This document shows, in pieces, positions 27,827 to 37,689 of a DNA stretch of 64,000 nt (position 1 is its first letter; every line of letters begins with the position of its first letter). The notes beneath the pieces were generated by a model. The model searched no databases. It worked only from the letters and a program-made list of their open reading frames with translations, and was not told where the DNA came from. The DNA comes from JAAURB01 sp049647265 (lineage in GTDB: Bacteria; Cyanobacteriota; Cyanobacteriia; Cyanobacteriales; Microcoleaceae). A program made the position numbers and the translations under genes. The DNA lies in contig JBARXJ010000048.1 in NCBI GenBank assembly GCA_049647265.1, positions 124,001 through 188,000 of the forward strand. The letters are read 5' to 3'.

Positions 27827-29254
27827 ATGGAAACTGCATCTTCACCACTTCATAAACAACCGCTGACGTATGTCATCCTATTTATCATTGCGGCAATTCT
27901 CGGCTTATTATTATCCAACGGTTTAAACCATCAGGGTTTATTTTCTCCGAAAATGCCTCTTGCTGGCGGTGAAACCACCGTTTTTAACCGAACTTCCAGC
28001 GCCTATGAACAGCCTTCAGCCGGGTTAGGTGAGATCAATGCTGACCGCCATGTGGACGGAGATTTAGCTTTTGATGCCGTCTTTGTCACTGCCCCGGCGA
28101 GAGTTAATCCGGGACTGGGGCCATTATTTAACAATTCTTCCTGTGTGGCTTGTCATATCCGTAATGGTCGTGGACTGCCGGAGAAAGGACAATTGCTGGT
28201 TAGAGTCAGTCAGAGTCGCAATAGTTCTGATGCTTCTATGGCCGAACTGAAGCAGCCCTCTACCTTAACAGAATACCACCCAGAAGCGTCTGTTAGTTTA
28301 GGAAATGCCCCGCCAGTAGACGGTTTAGGGACTCAAATTCAGGATCAAGGGATTTATGGTCATGCCCCAGAGGCAGCGGTGGAAATCAATTGGAAAGAGG
28401 AAACGGGAGAATATGGGGATGGGACAATTTATAATTTGCGTTCGCCCGATCCTAATATTACATTAGCCAGTGGTAAACCCCTATCCTCGGAGGTAATGAC
28501 ATCGTTACGAGTCCCTCAGCCAGTATTTGGTTTAGGGCTATTAGAAGCGGTACCTGAAGCCCGTATTCGGGAGTTAGCAGACTCGGAAGATACAGACGCA
28601 GACGGCATTTCAGGTCGGGTGAATGAAGTTTGGGATGTGGAAAAACAGGGCGTAAGCATGGGGCGGTTTGGGTGGAAGGCGAATAACCCGAATTTATTGC
28701 AACAAACAGCTTCTGCCTATGTTAATGATATGGGTATTACCAGCCCGATGTTTCCAGAATCAGATCAAGAGACAAATATCGATCAAAAAATATTAGAAGA
28801 TGCCACGTTTTATGTGCAAACTGTAGCGGTTCCTGCCCGAACTTTAGTCAATGATCCTGAAGTTAAAAGAGGAGAGAAATTGTTTACTCAAGCCAATTGT
28901 AATGCTTGTCATGTCACTCAACTAAGGACTGGTAATTATGAAGTTAAAGAATTGGAAAATCAAACGATTCATCCCTACACTGATTTATTATTACATGATA
29001 TGGGAACTGGACTTGCTGATAATCGCCCCGACTTTAAAGCGTCAGGACTAGAATGGCGGACTCAGCCGTTATGGGGAATTGGCTTAACTCAAACTGTTTT
29101 GCCTTATTCTAGCTATCTTCATGATGGTCGCGCCCGTAGTTTAGAAGAGGCAATATTATGGCATGGTGGAGAAGCGGAAGCCTCGAAAGAGACGTTTAGA
29201 ACGCTTTCTAAAGATGATAGAATGGCTTTGGTTCAGTTTCTGAAGTCTTTGTAG
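27827..29254 (+). CDS. DUF1111 dihaem cytochrome (thiol oxidoreductase-like)
   Basis: About 475 residues from the ATG at 27827 (GAGG precedes it). One N-terminal membrane helix (LTYVILFIIAAILGLLLSNG) anchors a periplasmic domain with two haem c sites, CVACH at residues 106-110 and CNACH at 358-362. LPYSSYLHDGRARSLEEAILWHGGEA near the end is typical of the dihaem peroxidase-like DUF1111/COG3488 family. DUF1111 proteins are repeatedly found beside imelysins, as here, and may perform redox steps for periplasmic iron handling. The two genes are surely one operon. Confidence 0.88.
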   Translation: METASSPLHKQPLTYVILFIIAAILGLLLSNGLNHQGLFSPKMPLAGGETTVFNRTSSAYEQPSAGLGEINADRHVDGDLAFDAVFVTAPARVNPGLGPLFNNSSCVACHIRNGRGLPEKGQLLVRVSQSRNSSDASMAELKQPSTLTEYHPEASVSLGNAPPVDGLGTQIQDQGIYGHAPEAAVEINWKEETGEYGDGTIYNLRSPDPNITLASGKPLSSEVMTSLRVPQPVFGLGLLEAVPEARIRELADSEDTDADGISGRVNEVWDVEKQGVSMGRFGWKANNPNLLQQTASAYVNDMGITSPMFPESDQETNIDQKILEDATFYVQTVAVPARTLVNDPEVKRGEKLFTQANCNACHVTQLRTGNYEVKELENQTIHPYTDLLLHDMGTGLADNRPDFKASGLEWRTQPLWGIGLTQTVLPYSSYLHDGRARSLEEAILWHGGEAEASKETFRTLSKDDRMALVQFLKSL

Positions 29255-29573
29255 ATTAGAATTTCACCAGATTTAGAAATAATTTCTGTATGTTTGTGGT
29301 CAGTTTCTTAAATCTTTATCCGGATAGACAATTTTGAAACTGGTCTAACTTCTGACGGATTAAACCCTTCTTAAATAGGATAAAAAAGGTTTGATTTATG
29401 GACACTTATAGAAGTGGGCTGTATTTTGAACCTTTTCACTTATTTTTGCTTAAGTTAAACATACAGTAATACACAGCAAGTTTTAAATTGTATTTTGAGT
29501 GGAAGCCAGATTGATTGTGAGTCAAATGTATTACTAAAGCTACGTTACAGCATTTTATTTAGGATAACATCTC
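29255..29573. other. Intergenic region, nothing recognised
   Basis: The 319 bp between the cytochrome gene and the small ORF are AT-rich. I see no RNA gene, clear promoter or repeat in them. Confidence 0.5.
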
Positions 29574-29711
29574 ATGTTTAAGTTTTTTAAGCGTCGTCAA
29601 AATAAATCTAATAAACCTCAAACTAAGTCTCGATTTAATTTAGGTAATTATCGTCAACTTCAGGCGCGGCAAAATGTACCACCTCGTTACAATGATGGAG
29701 GTAGTCGTTAA
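29574..29711 (+). CDS. Small basic protein, 45 residues, unknown
   Basis: An ATG at 29574 with AGGA nine bases upstream opens a frame of 45 residues: MFKFFKRRQNKSNKPQ, then QTKSRFNLGNYRQLQARQ and a tail PPRYNDGGSR. It is strongly basic with no membrane segment or cysteine. A stem-loop at 29732-29750 follows the stop, as expected for a real short transcript. I do not recognise the family. Its composition could suit a nucleic-acid- or membrane-surface-binding peptide, but that is speculation. Confidence 0.45.
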   Translation: MFKFFKRRQNKSNKPQTKSRFNLGNYRQLQARQNVPPRYNDGGSR

Positions 29712-29731
29712 TATTGGTGGATCAATTAATA

Positions 29732-29750
29732 GGGCGCATTCAATGCGCCC
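29732..29750. terminator. GGGCGCATT-C-AATGCGCCC hairpin
   Basis: Perfect nine-base arms flank one base between the small ORF and the convergent serpin gene. The same arms occur at 20243-20261. It may terminate both transcripts. Confidence 0.55.
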
Positions 29751-29759
29751 CTACGAGGT

Positions 29760-31016
29760 TTATGGGTTATAAATTACGCCCATAAATAAGATTGTTCCGG
29801 TTTGATTATCTCGAATTGCACAGAAAAATGGACGGTTGACAATCATTTCAAATGGAGTGGGTTCAATCGAAGTTGTTCTAATTCCAATAGCAGTAGAGGC
29901 GGCGGCTTCTGTGCCTTCTTCATTCACATCTAAAAAGGTTTTATGCTTGACAATGCTAACAAATAAATCTTCAGATTGACTAAGTTTAGAAAAATTAGCT
30001 TGATTCGGACTAAAAATGCTAGTCATTCCCATCTTTTGAAGGATTTGATTTAATTCAATATTGTATTCTAATTGAAATCGAGGTAACTCAATTTTGCCTT
30101 TTTTGAAAGAAAACTGCTGCATCCATTGATTCCAATTTTCTATATTTAATTCTTGTAAAAAATCATTTATACTTATTTCGGGTTTAGGCAGGAAAACATA
30201 CAAGCTAAAACGCTTCTCCTCTCCATAAGGTAAAGAAATGCCTTTAAACTGTTGTGTTTCTAAATAAGAAAATCTATCTTGCCGCGACATCAAAGGATGC
30301 TGCTTTTCTGTACCATCCATTAAATTAAAGGCTTTATTTTGCGTTTGACTTTCCTGAAACTTTTCTGTCCAATTGCCTTTAAAATAAATCGCATTCATCA
30401 AAAACATCATGTCACTGGGACTGACTTGATCGATCATTTGATCAATTTTTCCTTGGGTTTTCTCTTCTACCCATTGATTTATCTTTTGAACAGCTTCTGG
30501 AGAATTGAAATCCAATTTAGCAACTTCTGCTTGATAAAAAGTTTGATTATTTTGTAAAAATTCATCCTCAATTAAAAAGCCTTCTCGTAGCCATAAACTA
30601 TTCGCGATCGCCAATTGAATGGCTGCTGTATCTTGATTCAGTTGTTGCTGTAACAGTTGATTAGATTGATTAACATCTTCTAAACTCATCCCTTGATATT
30701 CAAGTGTGTTTTGAATTTCTTGTTGAGTTGTGCCATCTGCACCATTATAAAGCATAGATAAAGCTAAAATAATACTGCTGGGTGAAATAAAGATATTTTG
30801 ATTTTCTGAAGTTTGAGTCAGTTGATTAAATAACTTAAATCCAAATTGAGTTTGGGCTTGAACCATAGCATCAGACATAATTTCTTCAGTTTCTGATAAA
30901 TTTTCAGAGGATAACTCAGAGGCAGGAAAGGCAACAGAAGCTTGAAACGGTATCAATTTAATTCCTATTCCTATTCCTAATATTCCGAGGATAAAAACCC
31001 ATAAATTCTTTTTCAT
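29760..31016 (-). CDS. Serpin-family protease inhibitor
   Basis: About 418 residues from the ATG at 31016. A signal peptide (LWVFILGILGIGIGI) indicates export. The serpin body is complete: NIFISPSSIILALSMLYNGADGTT, FLMNAIYFKGNW, LPRFQLEYN and the C-terminal RPFFCAIRDNQTGTILFMGVI. The reactive-loop hinge reads EEGTEAAASTA, with Gly at P15 and small residues at P12-P9, as required for inhibitory serpins that insert the loop. Counting from the hinge puts P1-P1' around the Arg-Thr-Thr-Ser stretch. Serpins are uncommon in bacteria; the target protease is unknown. A HLIP gene starts 207 bp away in the other direction. Confidence 0.93.
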   Translation of the reverse strand: MKKNLWVFILGILGIGIGIKLIPFQASVAFPASELSSENLSETEEIMSDAMVQAQTQFGFKLFNQLTQTSENQNIFISPSSIILALSMLYNGADGTTQQEIQNTLEYQGMSLEDVNQSNQLLQQQLNQDTAAIQLAIANSLWLREGFLIEDEFLQNNQTFYQAEVAKLDFNSPEAVQKINQWVEEKTQGKIDQMIDQVSPSDMMFLMNAIYFKGNWTEKFQESQTQNKAFNLMDGTEKQHPLMSRQDRFSYLETQQFKGISLPYGEEKRFSLYVFLPKPEISINDFLQELNIENWNQWMQQFSFKKGKIELPRFQLEYNIELNQILQKMGMTSIFSPNQANFSKLSQSEDLFVSIVKHKTFLDVNEEGTEAAASTAIGIRTTSIEPTPFEMIVNRPFFCAIRDNQTGTILFMGVIYNP

Positions 31017-31223
31017 CAAAATGTACCGATAAACGACTATGAAACGCTCTCAAAATATGACTTAATTGTCCGTTGACTGTCGTCAAATGCCCAAATATAT
31101 GGGTAGCATCTGCCCAAAAATCGCATATAATTGAGTGCTTCATTGCTATAGACTGAGGAAAAAGAGCAAAAGGTTTACTACAATGGTATCTGAACTTGTA
31201 TGTTAGACAGGAGATTTTAACCG

Positions 31224-31394
31224 ATGACTCAACCATCACCCACTGTTACCCCTAATTTAGAAGAACCAAAATTTGGCTTTAACCGTTATGCTGAACGTCT
31301 TAATGGCCGCGCGGCTATGGTTGGTTTTGTGATAACATTAGCCATTGAATATTTTACAAACCAAGGTTTATTGACTTGGTTAGGTTTAATTTAA
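31224..31394 (+). CDS. High-light-inducible protein (HLIP/Scp)
   Basis: A 56-residue protein with one membrane helix. FNRYAERLNGRAAMVGFVI carries the chlorophyll-binding motif of the light-harvesting-complex superfamily (E-x-x-N-G-R-x-A-M-x-G). These one-helix proteins are made under high light or other stress and bind chlorophyll and carotenoid to protect photosystem assembly. AGGAG stands about 10 bp before the ATG. The gene ends 79 bp before the TPR protein gene. Confidence 0.92.
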   Translation: MTQPSPTVTPNLEEPKFGFNRYAERLNGRAAMVGFVITLAIEYFTNQGLLTWLGLI

Positions 31395-31473
31395 ACGATC
31401 GGCAATGAGGAATATTGAACAGCGAGTTTGATATCTGTTGTCAATGTTGCCCATTCCTACCCCTGAATAACTC

Positions 31474-34400
31474 ATGAAAAATGCATTATATTATAAACAG
31501 CAAGCTGAAGAATATATTTTAGCGGGAAATATACAAGCTGCTGTTGTTGCCTTAGAAAATGCAATTCAGCTACAACCTGATTTTGCAACTGCTTATTTGG
31601 GGGTAGGAAATGCCTTACAAAAATCTCATCAATTACCATTAGCCATTTGGGCTTATACCCAAGCGTTAGATATTCAACCTCAACTAACAGAGGCACTTGC
31701 TAATTTGGGTAGTGTTTATTATCAGCAAAGACGCTGGCAAGACGCAATAGATTGTTATCAAGATGCGATTAAAATCAATCCCAGTTATGCAGTGATTTAT
31801 TGGATGATGGGGAATGCTTTGACACAAATTAATCAAATCAGTCAAGCAATACGCTGTTATCAAAAAGCGATTGAGTTACAACCGCAAAAAGTAGAGTTTT
31901 ATTTGAAACTTGCCGGGGCTTGGGAACAACAAAAACAATGGCAAGCGGCAATTACCAGTTATCAACACGTCTTACAATTAGATTCCCAGCATCCAGAAGC
32001 CATTCAAAAATTAGAGAAACTTTTACCGCTACATTTTACCTTTAATTCAGAAATAGAAACAGTAGAAAACTTTGAACAAGGAAGTGTAGATTTTTCACGA
32101 ACGTTATTAGAATCAGAATTACAATCCCAAACCCGTTCAACTTCTACTAATCTTTTAGATTCTCCAGAATCCGACTCAACATGGATGAATCAAAGTCAAG
32201 TTCAACAGCAAACAGTAGAGATTTCTACTGAAATTCAAGCATTACACGATCAAGCAGAATCTTATTTAAGTCAAGGACAATATCAGCCAGCTATTTTGAC
32301 TTGTCATCAAGTTTTAAAATTAAAACCTAATTTTGAATTAGCTTATATTACATTAGGCAATATTTTACAAACTCAAAATAAAATAACCTCGGCGATTCGG
32401 GCGTATGAACAAGCCCTTGAAATCAATCCTCATTTTGCAGAAGTTTATGTCAATTTGGGGACAATGTATCTGCGTTTAGGGGAAATTGAGACGGGAATTG
32501 AATATTATCAGAAAGCGTTAAAAATTGAACCGAAGTTAGCAGCCGTTTATTGGAATTTAGGAAAAATATATCAACGTCAAGGAAAACAAAATGAAGCGTT
32601 AGAAAATTGGCAAAAAGCATTAGAAATTCAACCTGATTTAGTCAATGCTAAATTTAGTTTTGAGTTAAGTAATGCGTTAGCCCGAAAAGGAGAATGGCAA
32701 GAGGCAATTAAAAGTTATCAACGCACTGTTAAACTCGATCCAAATTGGGCAGAAGGCTATGCAAACATTGGCTGTATTTTAACTCAGCAGGGAGAACATC
32801 AAAACGCGATTTCTTATTTTAAACAAGCCCTTCAAATTAAACCCAATCTCCCACAACTTCATTTACATCTGGGTCATGCCTATGCCCGTTCTAGTCAATA
32901 TCAATTAGCCGTTCAACACTACCAAAAGTTAGCCCAACTTAAACCGAGTGAATCTTTAGCGTATGCTAATTTAGGGAATATTTATTCTGTAATTGGAGAG
33001 ATTGATAAATCGATTCAAAGTTATCAAGAAGCGTTAGAAATTCAACCTAAATGGCCAGAAATTTATTGTCGCTTAGCCCATATCCAAAAACAGCAATATC
33101 CTCACGAAGCCGTTAATAATTTAGAAAAAGCAATCGAACAAAAACCGGATTTTAAAGAAGCCTATCAACAACTGTGTGATTTATTAAGTCATTCTACTAA
33201 TTTAGCCAAAGCCAGAACTATTGCTAATCAATATTGCGAAAACTGTGGTGAAATCGCCCCCATTTTATCTAAAATTTCTTATATTTTTGCTTACACTCAA
33301 TCGGGCGCTTGTCAAACGGCTTTAGAAAAGTTAATTGAATTAGAACAATATTGCTATCAAAATACGCATAAATTGACTATTATTGAAATTAATATTATTT
33401 ATGAAATCCTCTTGTTTACGGTTTCTCATCTCAGGGAAGATATAGAAAAAAATTCAAAATTTACAAGTTTTATTGCCAAACTCTATTATGATAACCGAGA
33501 AAAAAATAAATTATCTTTCCCTCAAAATATTAGGGCAAATCGAAAAATAGTAAGCAATGAAACATTAAGAATTGGCTTTTTATCAAAACATTTTCGTCGT
33601 CATTCTGTGGGATGGTGTAGTGAAGCCATTATTCAAGAACTTGCCCAAATTACACCTCATGTTCATTTATATGTAACAGGACAATTATATGGGGATGAAG
33701 TGACTCAAAGATTTGAGAAAATGGTGAGTAAATTTTATCAGCCTAGTCGTTATCCCAATGGGTTTGCTGACAGTGAAGAATTAACTCAAGAAATTCAACA
33801 AGATAAAATTGATATTTTAGTCGATTTAGATTCAATTACAATCCCAGTTAATGCCCATATTCTACAGAATAATCCCGCCCCAGTTTGTGTGTCTTGGTTA
33901 GGGTTTGATGCCCCTTATGTCTCTCAAAATCATTACTTTCTTTGCGATCAATATACTCATCCTGAAACTGTCGATCAATATTATCTTGAACAGTTAATTC
34001 GTTTACCCACCACTTCTATGGCAGTTCAAGGGTTTACTCGTCGTCCTGTAGATAAATTTGCTGTGCGTCAAGAAATGAGAGTCGCCCCCGATCAATTAAT
34101 GTATTTATGTGTTGCGCCAGGGCGAAAAATGAACTTAGAAATGATAGAAGCCCAGGTTAAAATATTACAATCTGTTCCGGATAGTATTTTAGTACGAAAA
34201 GGTCAAGGAGATCATAAACTGATTCGAGAAATGTATCATCAAGCCTGTGAAAAATATCAAGTTAATTCCCAAAGAATTCTATTTATTGCCCTGACTAAAA
34301 CAGAAGAAGAACACCGGGCAATTTATGAAGTCGCCGATGTATTATTAGATTCTTATCCTTATAATGGCGGGACCCATAACTTAGAGGCGTTGTGGTCAAC

Positions 34401-34683
34401 CATTCCGGTTGTGACTCGCGCGGGTACACAATATTTATCTCGTATGGGTTACGCTTTTCTCAAAGCCGTTAATCTTGATATAGGTGTGGCTTGGAGTTGG
34501 GAAGAATACACCGCTTTAGGAATTAAACTCGGACAAAATCCTCATCTTAGGCAGCAAATTCGCGATCATTTAACCCAAGCCAAAAAACCTGAAACCTTAG
34601 CCCCTTTATGGAACCCACGCAAGTTAGCCGCAGAAATATATCACGTTTTCCAACAATTATTAAATAAGGAATTATCATTCTAA
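31474..34683 (+). CDS. TPR protein with GT41 (O-GlcNAc transferase-like) domain
   Basis: A 1069-residue protein. Residues 1-185 and 255-600 form two arrays of tetratricopeptide repeats, each unit about 34 residues with the usual A-Y-x-N-L-G and A-I-x-x-Y-x-x-A-L pattern, separated by a Ser/Gln-rich linker. The C-terminal 380 residues match SPINDLY/OGT-like GT41: LRIGFLSKHFRRHSVG, APVCVSWLGFDAP, and YPYNGGTHNLEALWSTIPVV, which contacts the nucleotide sugar. The likely job is transfer of a sugar to protein Ser/Thr with TPRs choosing the substrate. The nearby sulfotransferase (36396) and the polysaccharide block show glycan chemistry is common here, but no operon link is seen. Confidence 0.85.
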   Translation: MKNALYYKQQAEEYILAGNIQAAVVALENAIQLQPDFATAYLGVGNALQKSHQLPLAIWAYTQALDIQPQLTEALANLGSVYYQQRRWQDAIDCYQDAIKINPSYAVIYWMMGNALTQINQISQAIRCYQKAIELQPQKVEFYLKLAGAWEQQKQWQAAITSYQHVLQLDSQHPEAIQKLEKLLPLHFTFNSEIETVENFEQGSVDFSRTLLESELQSQTRSTSTNLLDSPESDSTWMNQSQVQQQTVEISTEIQALHDQAESYLSQGQYQPAILTCHQVLKLKPNFELAYITLGNILQTQNKITSAIRAYEQALEINPHFAEVYVNLGTMYLRLGEIETGIEYYQKALKIEPKLAAVYWNLGKIYQRQGKQNEALENWQKALEIQPDLVNAKFSFELSNALARKGEWQEAIKSYQRTVKLDPNWAEGYANIGCILTQQGEHQNAISYFKQALQIKPNLPQLHLHLGHAYARSSQYQLAVQHYQKLAQLKPSESLAYANLGNIYSVIGEIDKSIQSYQEALEIQPKWPEIYCRLAHIQKQQYPHEAVNNLEKAIEQKPDFKEAYQQLCDLLSHSTNLAKARTIANQYCENCGEIAPILSKISYIFAYTQSGACQTALEKLIELEQYCYQNTHKLTIIEINIIYEILLFTVSHLREDIEKNSKFTSFIAKLYYDNREKNKLSFPQNIRANRKIVSNETLRIGFLSKHFRRHSVGWCSEAIIQELAQITPHVHLYVTGQLYGDEVTQRFEKMVSKFYQPSRYPNGFADSEELTQEIQQDKIDILVDLDSITIPVNAHILQNNPAPVCVSWLGFDAPYVSQNHYFLCDQYTHPETVDQYYLEQLIRLPTTSMAVQGFTRRPVDKFAVRQEMRVAPDQLMYLCVAPGRKMNLEMIEAQVKILQSVPDSILVRKGQGDHKLIREMYHQACEKYQVNSQRILFIALTKTEEEHRAIYEVADVLLDSYPYNGGTHNLEALWSTIPVVTRAGTQYLSRMGYAFLKAVNLDIGVAWSWEEYTALGIKLGQNPHLRQQIRDHLTQAKKPETLAPLWNPRKLAAEIYHVFQQLLNKELSF

Positions 34684-34814
34684 AGATTAACAGAGATGAT
34701 TTCTACAGAATACTCAATAAATACTATCTTCAGTTGCCTATAAATCGGTATAATAACGAGAGTCATTGCAGTGGATGTAACCTCTCTTGAAGATATCTTA
34801 CCGTTAACTTGATC

Positions 34815-36380
34815 ATGCAAGTCTTTAAAACTGTTGCGGCTTTGCGCTGCTATCTGAACGCTTCTCACGCCCATTCTTCAACTATGACGGTGGGTTTTGT
34901 TCCGACAATGGGAGGCTTACATCCGGGTCACCTTAGCCTGATCAAACGGGCTAAAGTTGAAACCACAAAAGTGATGGTTAGTATTTTTGTTAACCCTCTT
35001 CAGTTCGGGCCAAAAGAAGACTGGCTTCAATATCCCCGTCCCTTAGAACAAGATTTAGAAAAATGCCAACAAGCTGGGGTCGATGTCGTGTTTATCCCCT
35101 CGGTTGAAGAACTATTTACGAAAGCATATTCACCGGATAATTCTCCCCTCGATACTACTGACTTAAAGTTTCAAACCACTGTGGTTTCTCCGGATTTTCT
35201 CACCTCAAAATTATGCGGTCAATTTCGTCCGGGGCATTTTCAAGGGGTGACAACTATTGTGGCAAAGTTACTCAATATTATACAACCTGATCGGGCTTAT
35301 TTTGGGCAAAAAGATGCTCAACAATTAGCAATTATTCAAGGCATGGTTACCGATCTCAACTGGCCGGTTGAAATTGTACCTTGTCCGATTTTTCGTGAAC
35401 CTTCAGGGTTAGCCTATAGTTCTCGCAATCAATATTTAACCCCAGAACAAAAACAAAAAGCCAGTATTTTATATCAGGCATTATCTCAAGGTTTGGCGGT
35501 ATTTTCTCAAGGAGAATTAAACACAGCGGTAATCAAACAAGCGGTATTAAATACAATAGAAACGGTTCCAGAAGTTCAGTTAGAATATTTAGAATTAGTC
35601 GATCCAATGACTTTAGAATCATTATCTCAAGTCGAAGAAATAGGCTTACTGGCAATTGCCGCTTATATTAATAATACTCGTTTAATTGATAATATGATTC
35701 TCCGAAATCGCCAACCGATTATTGCCATTGACGGGCCAGCCGGGGCGGGAAAATCAACCGTAACCCGCAATATTGCCCAACAATTAGGATTATTATATCT
35801 TGATACTGGAGCCATGTATCGAGCAGTCACTTGGTTGGTTTTACAGTCTGAAATTGCTGTGGACAATGAACCGGCAATCGCAGAATTAGTCGATCAATGT
35901 CAGATTGAATTAATTCCCCAGGAAGGGCAATTACAGGTTAAAATTAATGGCTATGAGGTGACAGAAGCGATTCGTACCCCAGAAGTAACGGCTCATGTTT
36001 CTGCGATTTCTGCTCAACCTGCCGTGCGTGAAAACCTAGTCCAACAACAACAGGCTTTTGGTCGTCGAGGGGGCATAGTGGCAGAAGGGCGAGATATTGG
36101 GACAAATGTATTCTCTGATGCAGAATTAAAAATCTTTTTAACGGCTTCTGTTGAAGCGCGGGCGAAACGTCGTCTACTGGAAATGCAACAAAAAGGTCAA
36201 GAAAATATTAGTTTAGAACAACTCCAACAGGATATTATTCAACGGGATCAAAAAGATAGCAATAGGGCGATCGCACCGTTACGAAAAGCAGTAGATGCAA
36301 TTGAAATTGTCACGGATGATTTAACCATTCAAGAAGTGACTGAACAGATTATTCAATCTTATCATCAAATTTGTTCTTGA
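34815..36380 (+). CDS. panC/cmk: PanC-Cmk fusion: pantothenate synthetase / cytidylate kinase
   Basis: About 521 residues from the ATG at 34815 (TTG six bases earlier is unlikely). Residues 1-290 are pantothenate synthetase, which joins pantoate and beta-alanine with ATP: TVGFVPTMGGLHPGHLSLIKRA holds the HIGH-like motif, and GQKDAQQLAIIQ and SSRNQYLTPEQ follow. Residues 298-521 are CMP kinase: IIAIDGPAGAGKSTVTR P-loop, LYLDTGAMYRAVTW and GRDIGTNVF. The fusion of these two enzymes, which share no pathway, is a well-known cyanobacterial trait. It appears intact. Confidence 0.96.
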   Translation: MQVFKTVAALRCYLNASHAHSSTMTVGFVPTMGGLHPGHLSLIKRAKVETTKVMVSIFVNPLQFGPKEDWLQYPRPLEQDLEKCQQAGVDVVFIPSVEELFTKAYSPDNSPLDTTDLKFQTTVVSPDFLTSKLCGQFRPGHFQGVTTIVAKLLNIIQPDRAYFGQKDAQQLAIIQGMVTDLNWPVEIVPCPIFREPSGLAYSSRNQYLTPEQKQKASILYQALSQGLAVFSQGELNTAVIKQAVLNTIETVPEVQLEYLELVDPMTLESLSQVEEIGLLAIAAYINNTRLIDNMILRNRQPIIAIDGPAGAGKSTVTRNIAQQLGLLYLDTGAMYRAVTWLVLQSEIAVDNEPAIAELVDQCQIELIPQEGQLQVKINGYEVTEAIRTPEVTAHVSAISAQPAVRENLVQQQQAFGRRGGIVAEGRDIGTNVFSDAELKIFLTASVEARAKRRLLEMQQKGQENISLEQLQQDIIQRDQKDSNRAIAPLRKAVDAIEIVTDDLTIQEVTEQIIQSYHQICS

Positions 36381-36395
36381 TTTTTAGAGTATAAA

Positions 36396-37637
36396 TTATA
36401 CTTGAAATTGACTTCGATAATGCTGATAACGTTGATTAACAGCCTCAGAATTGAGTCCAAATGCTTCGAGGGAATAGCGATGAACACCATGTTTATGTTG
36501 CGGGTTTTCAGCTAGCCAACGATTAATATTTTGTTCCATTTCTGAGGTATAAGAATAGCCAAAATAATCATAAATACGGCGAACCGTATCAATTGGATTT
36601 TGAGTTAAATCTGAATAATTCACATCAAAAAACTGTTCCTCTGAGGCGGATTGACGCACTGTCATAGCGGACTCTAAGCCGTCAGCTAAACGATTCAACC
36701 AATATTGACTCATTTGATTTAAATCCAGCTGATCGGTATAAATACTACGAATAATTGCAGATAAACTACACATAGAAGGCAAAGAAATAGTCGGATCTCG
36801 ATGATTCCAGATAATATTGGCATCGGGAAAAACGTCTAATAATGCATCTAAGTATAGTAGATGTGCTGGCGCTTTCAGTACCCAATGTTCCCGGCGATCG
36901 CGCCAAGATAAATACTGTAATTGTTGTCGATAAGACTGATAAAATGGAACCCAATCTAATGTATCGAGCCATTGAGTGTAAGAAGGAATATTGGCTCGTA
37001 ATCCAAACAGCAAACCCATAAACTCATGCTCAAATAATACATTACACTCTTCTGGATTAGTTGCATTGAGCTCATGGGCGATCGCCAATTGCGGAGCCAG
37101 CTTTTGAACTGAATTAATCATCGCCTGTGCGGCTTCAATACGAGCGGGAGAGTTAGAGTCATTTTCCTCCGGTGCCGGAGTCGGAAAGTATAATTCCCAC
37201 ATCCGGAGCCAGCGACTATTGGGATCTTGAGATAACAGATTGTGTAGAAAAGTGGTTCCGGTTCGGGGTAACCCTAGAATAAATAAAGGGCGCTGAATGG
37301 GGACTTGTTGAATTTCTGGATACTGTTTAAAATCCGCTTGCAGTTGTAGACGATTTTTTAATAAATTGAGGCAATATCTCCGTAAAAGAAATCGCCCTAC
37401 AAAATGAAGCTGCGCTTCAGTATTGAACGCATTGAGTAAAGTTTCTAAACCGACTCGAAAGTGTGGATCTCCCCAGTCTGACAGTTGAGTTTGTTGTTGA
37501 GCCTCTTTTAGCAAAGATTCTGCTGTTAAATCAACCCCTGGAATGCCGTTACGGGCGAGTGGAGATGCGAGTCGATTGATTAAACTAACTTTCCAGGGTC
37601 GATGCGGTTTTTCAAAGGTCAGAGAAGATTGAACCAT
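36396..37637 (-). CDS. Sulfotransferase family protein
   Basis: A 413-residue protein with the PAPS-binding loop RPLFILGLPRTGTTFLHNLL near residue 117-135 and a matching 3'-phosphate segment (IIWNHRDPTISLPSM) near 275. An N-terminal helical region of about 100 residues and the NPEECNVLFEHEFMG element are typical of the large Sulfotransfer_3-like proteins of bacteria. It should transfer sulfate to a lipid, sugar or small molecule. It faces panC-cmk convergently (15 bp gap) and lies 52 bp beyond the RND gene on the same strand. Confidence 0.82.
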   Translation of the reverse strand: MVQSSLTFEKPHRPWKVSLINRLASPLARNGIPGVDLTAESLLKEAQQQTQLSDWGDPHFRVGLETLLNAFNTEAQLHFVGRFLLRRYCLNLLKNRLQLQADFKQYPEIQQVPIQRPLFILGLPRTGTTFLHNLLSQDPNSRWLRMWELYFPTPAPEENDSNSPARIEAAQAMINSVQKLAPQLAIAHELNATNPEECNVLFEHEFMGLLFGLRANIPSYTQWLDTLDWVPFYQSYRQQLQYLSWRDRREHWVLKAPAHLLYLDALLDVFPDANIIWNHRDPTISLPSMCSLSAIIRSIYTDQLDLNQMSQYWLNRLADGLESAMTVRQSASEEQFFDVNYSDLTQNPIDTVRRIYDYFGYSYTSEMEQNINRWLAENPQHKHGVHRYSLEAFGLNSEAVNQRYQHYRSQFQV

Positions 37638-37689
37638 CGAATTGACCTGAATTAATTAAGAATCAAATTTTATCATATTGTGACTTCTG

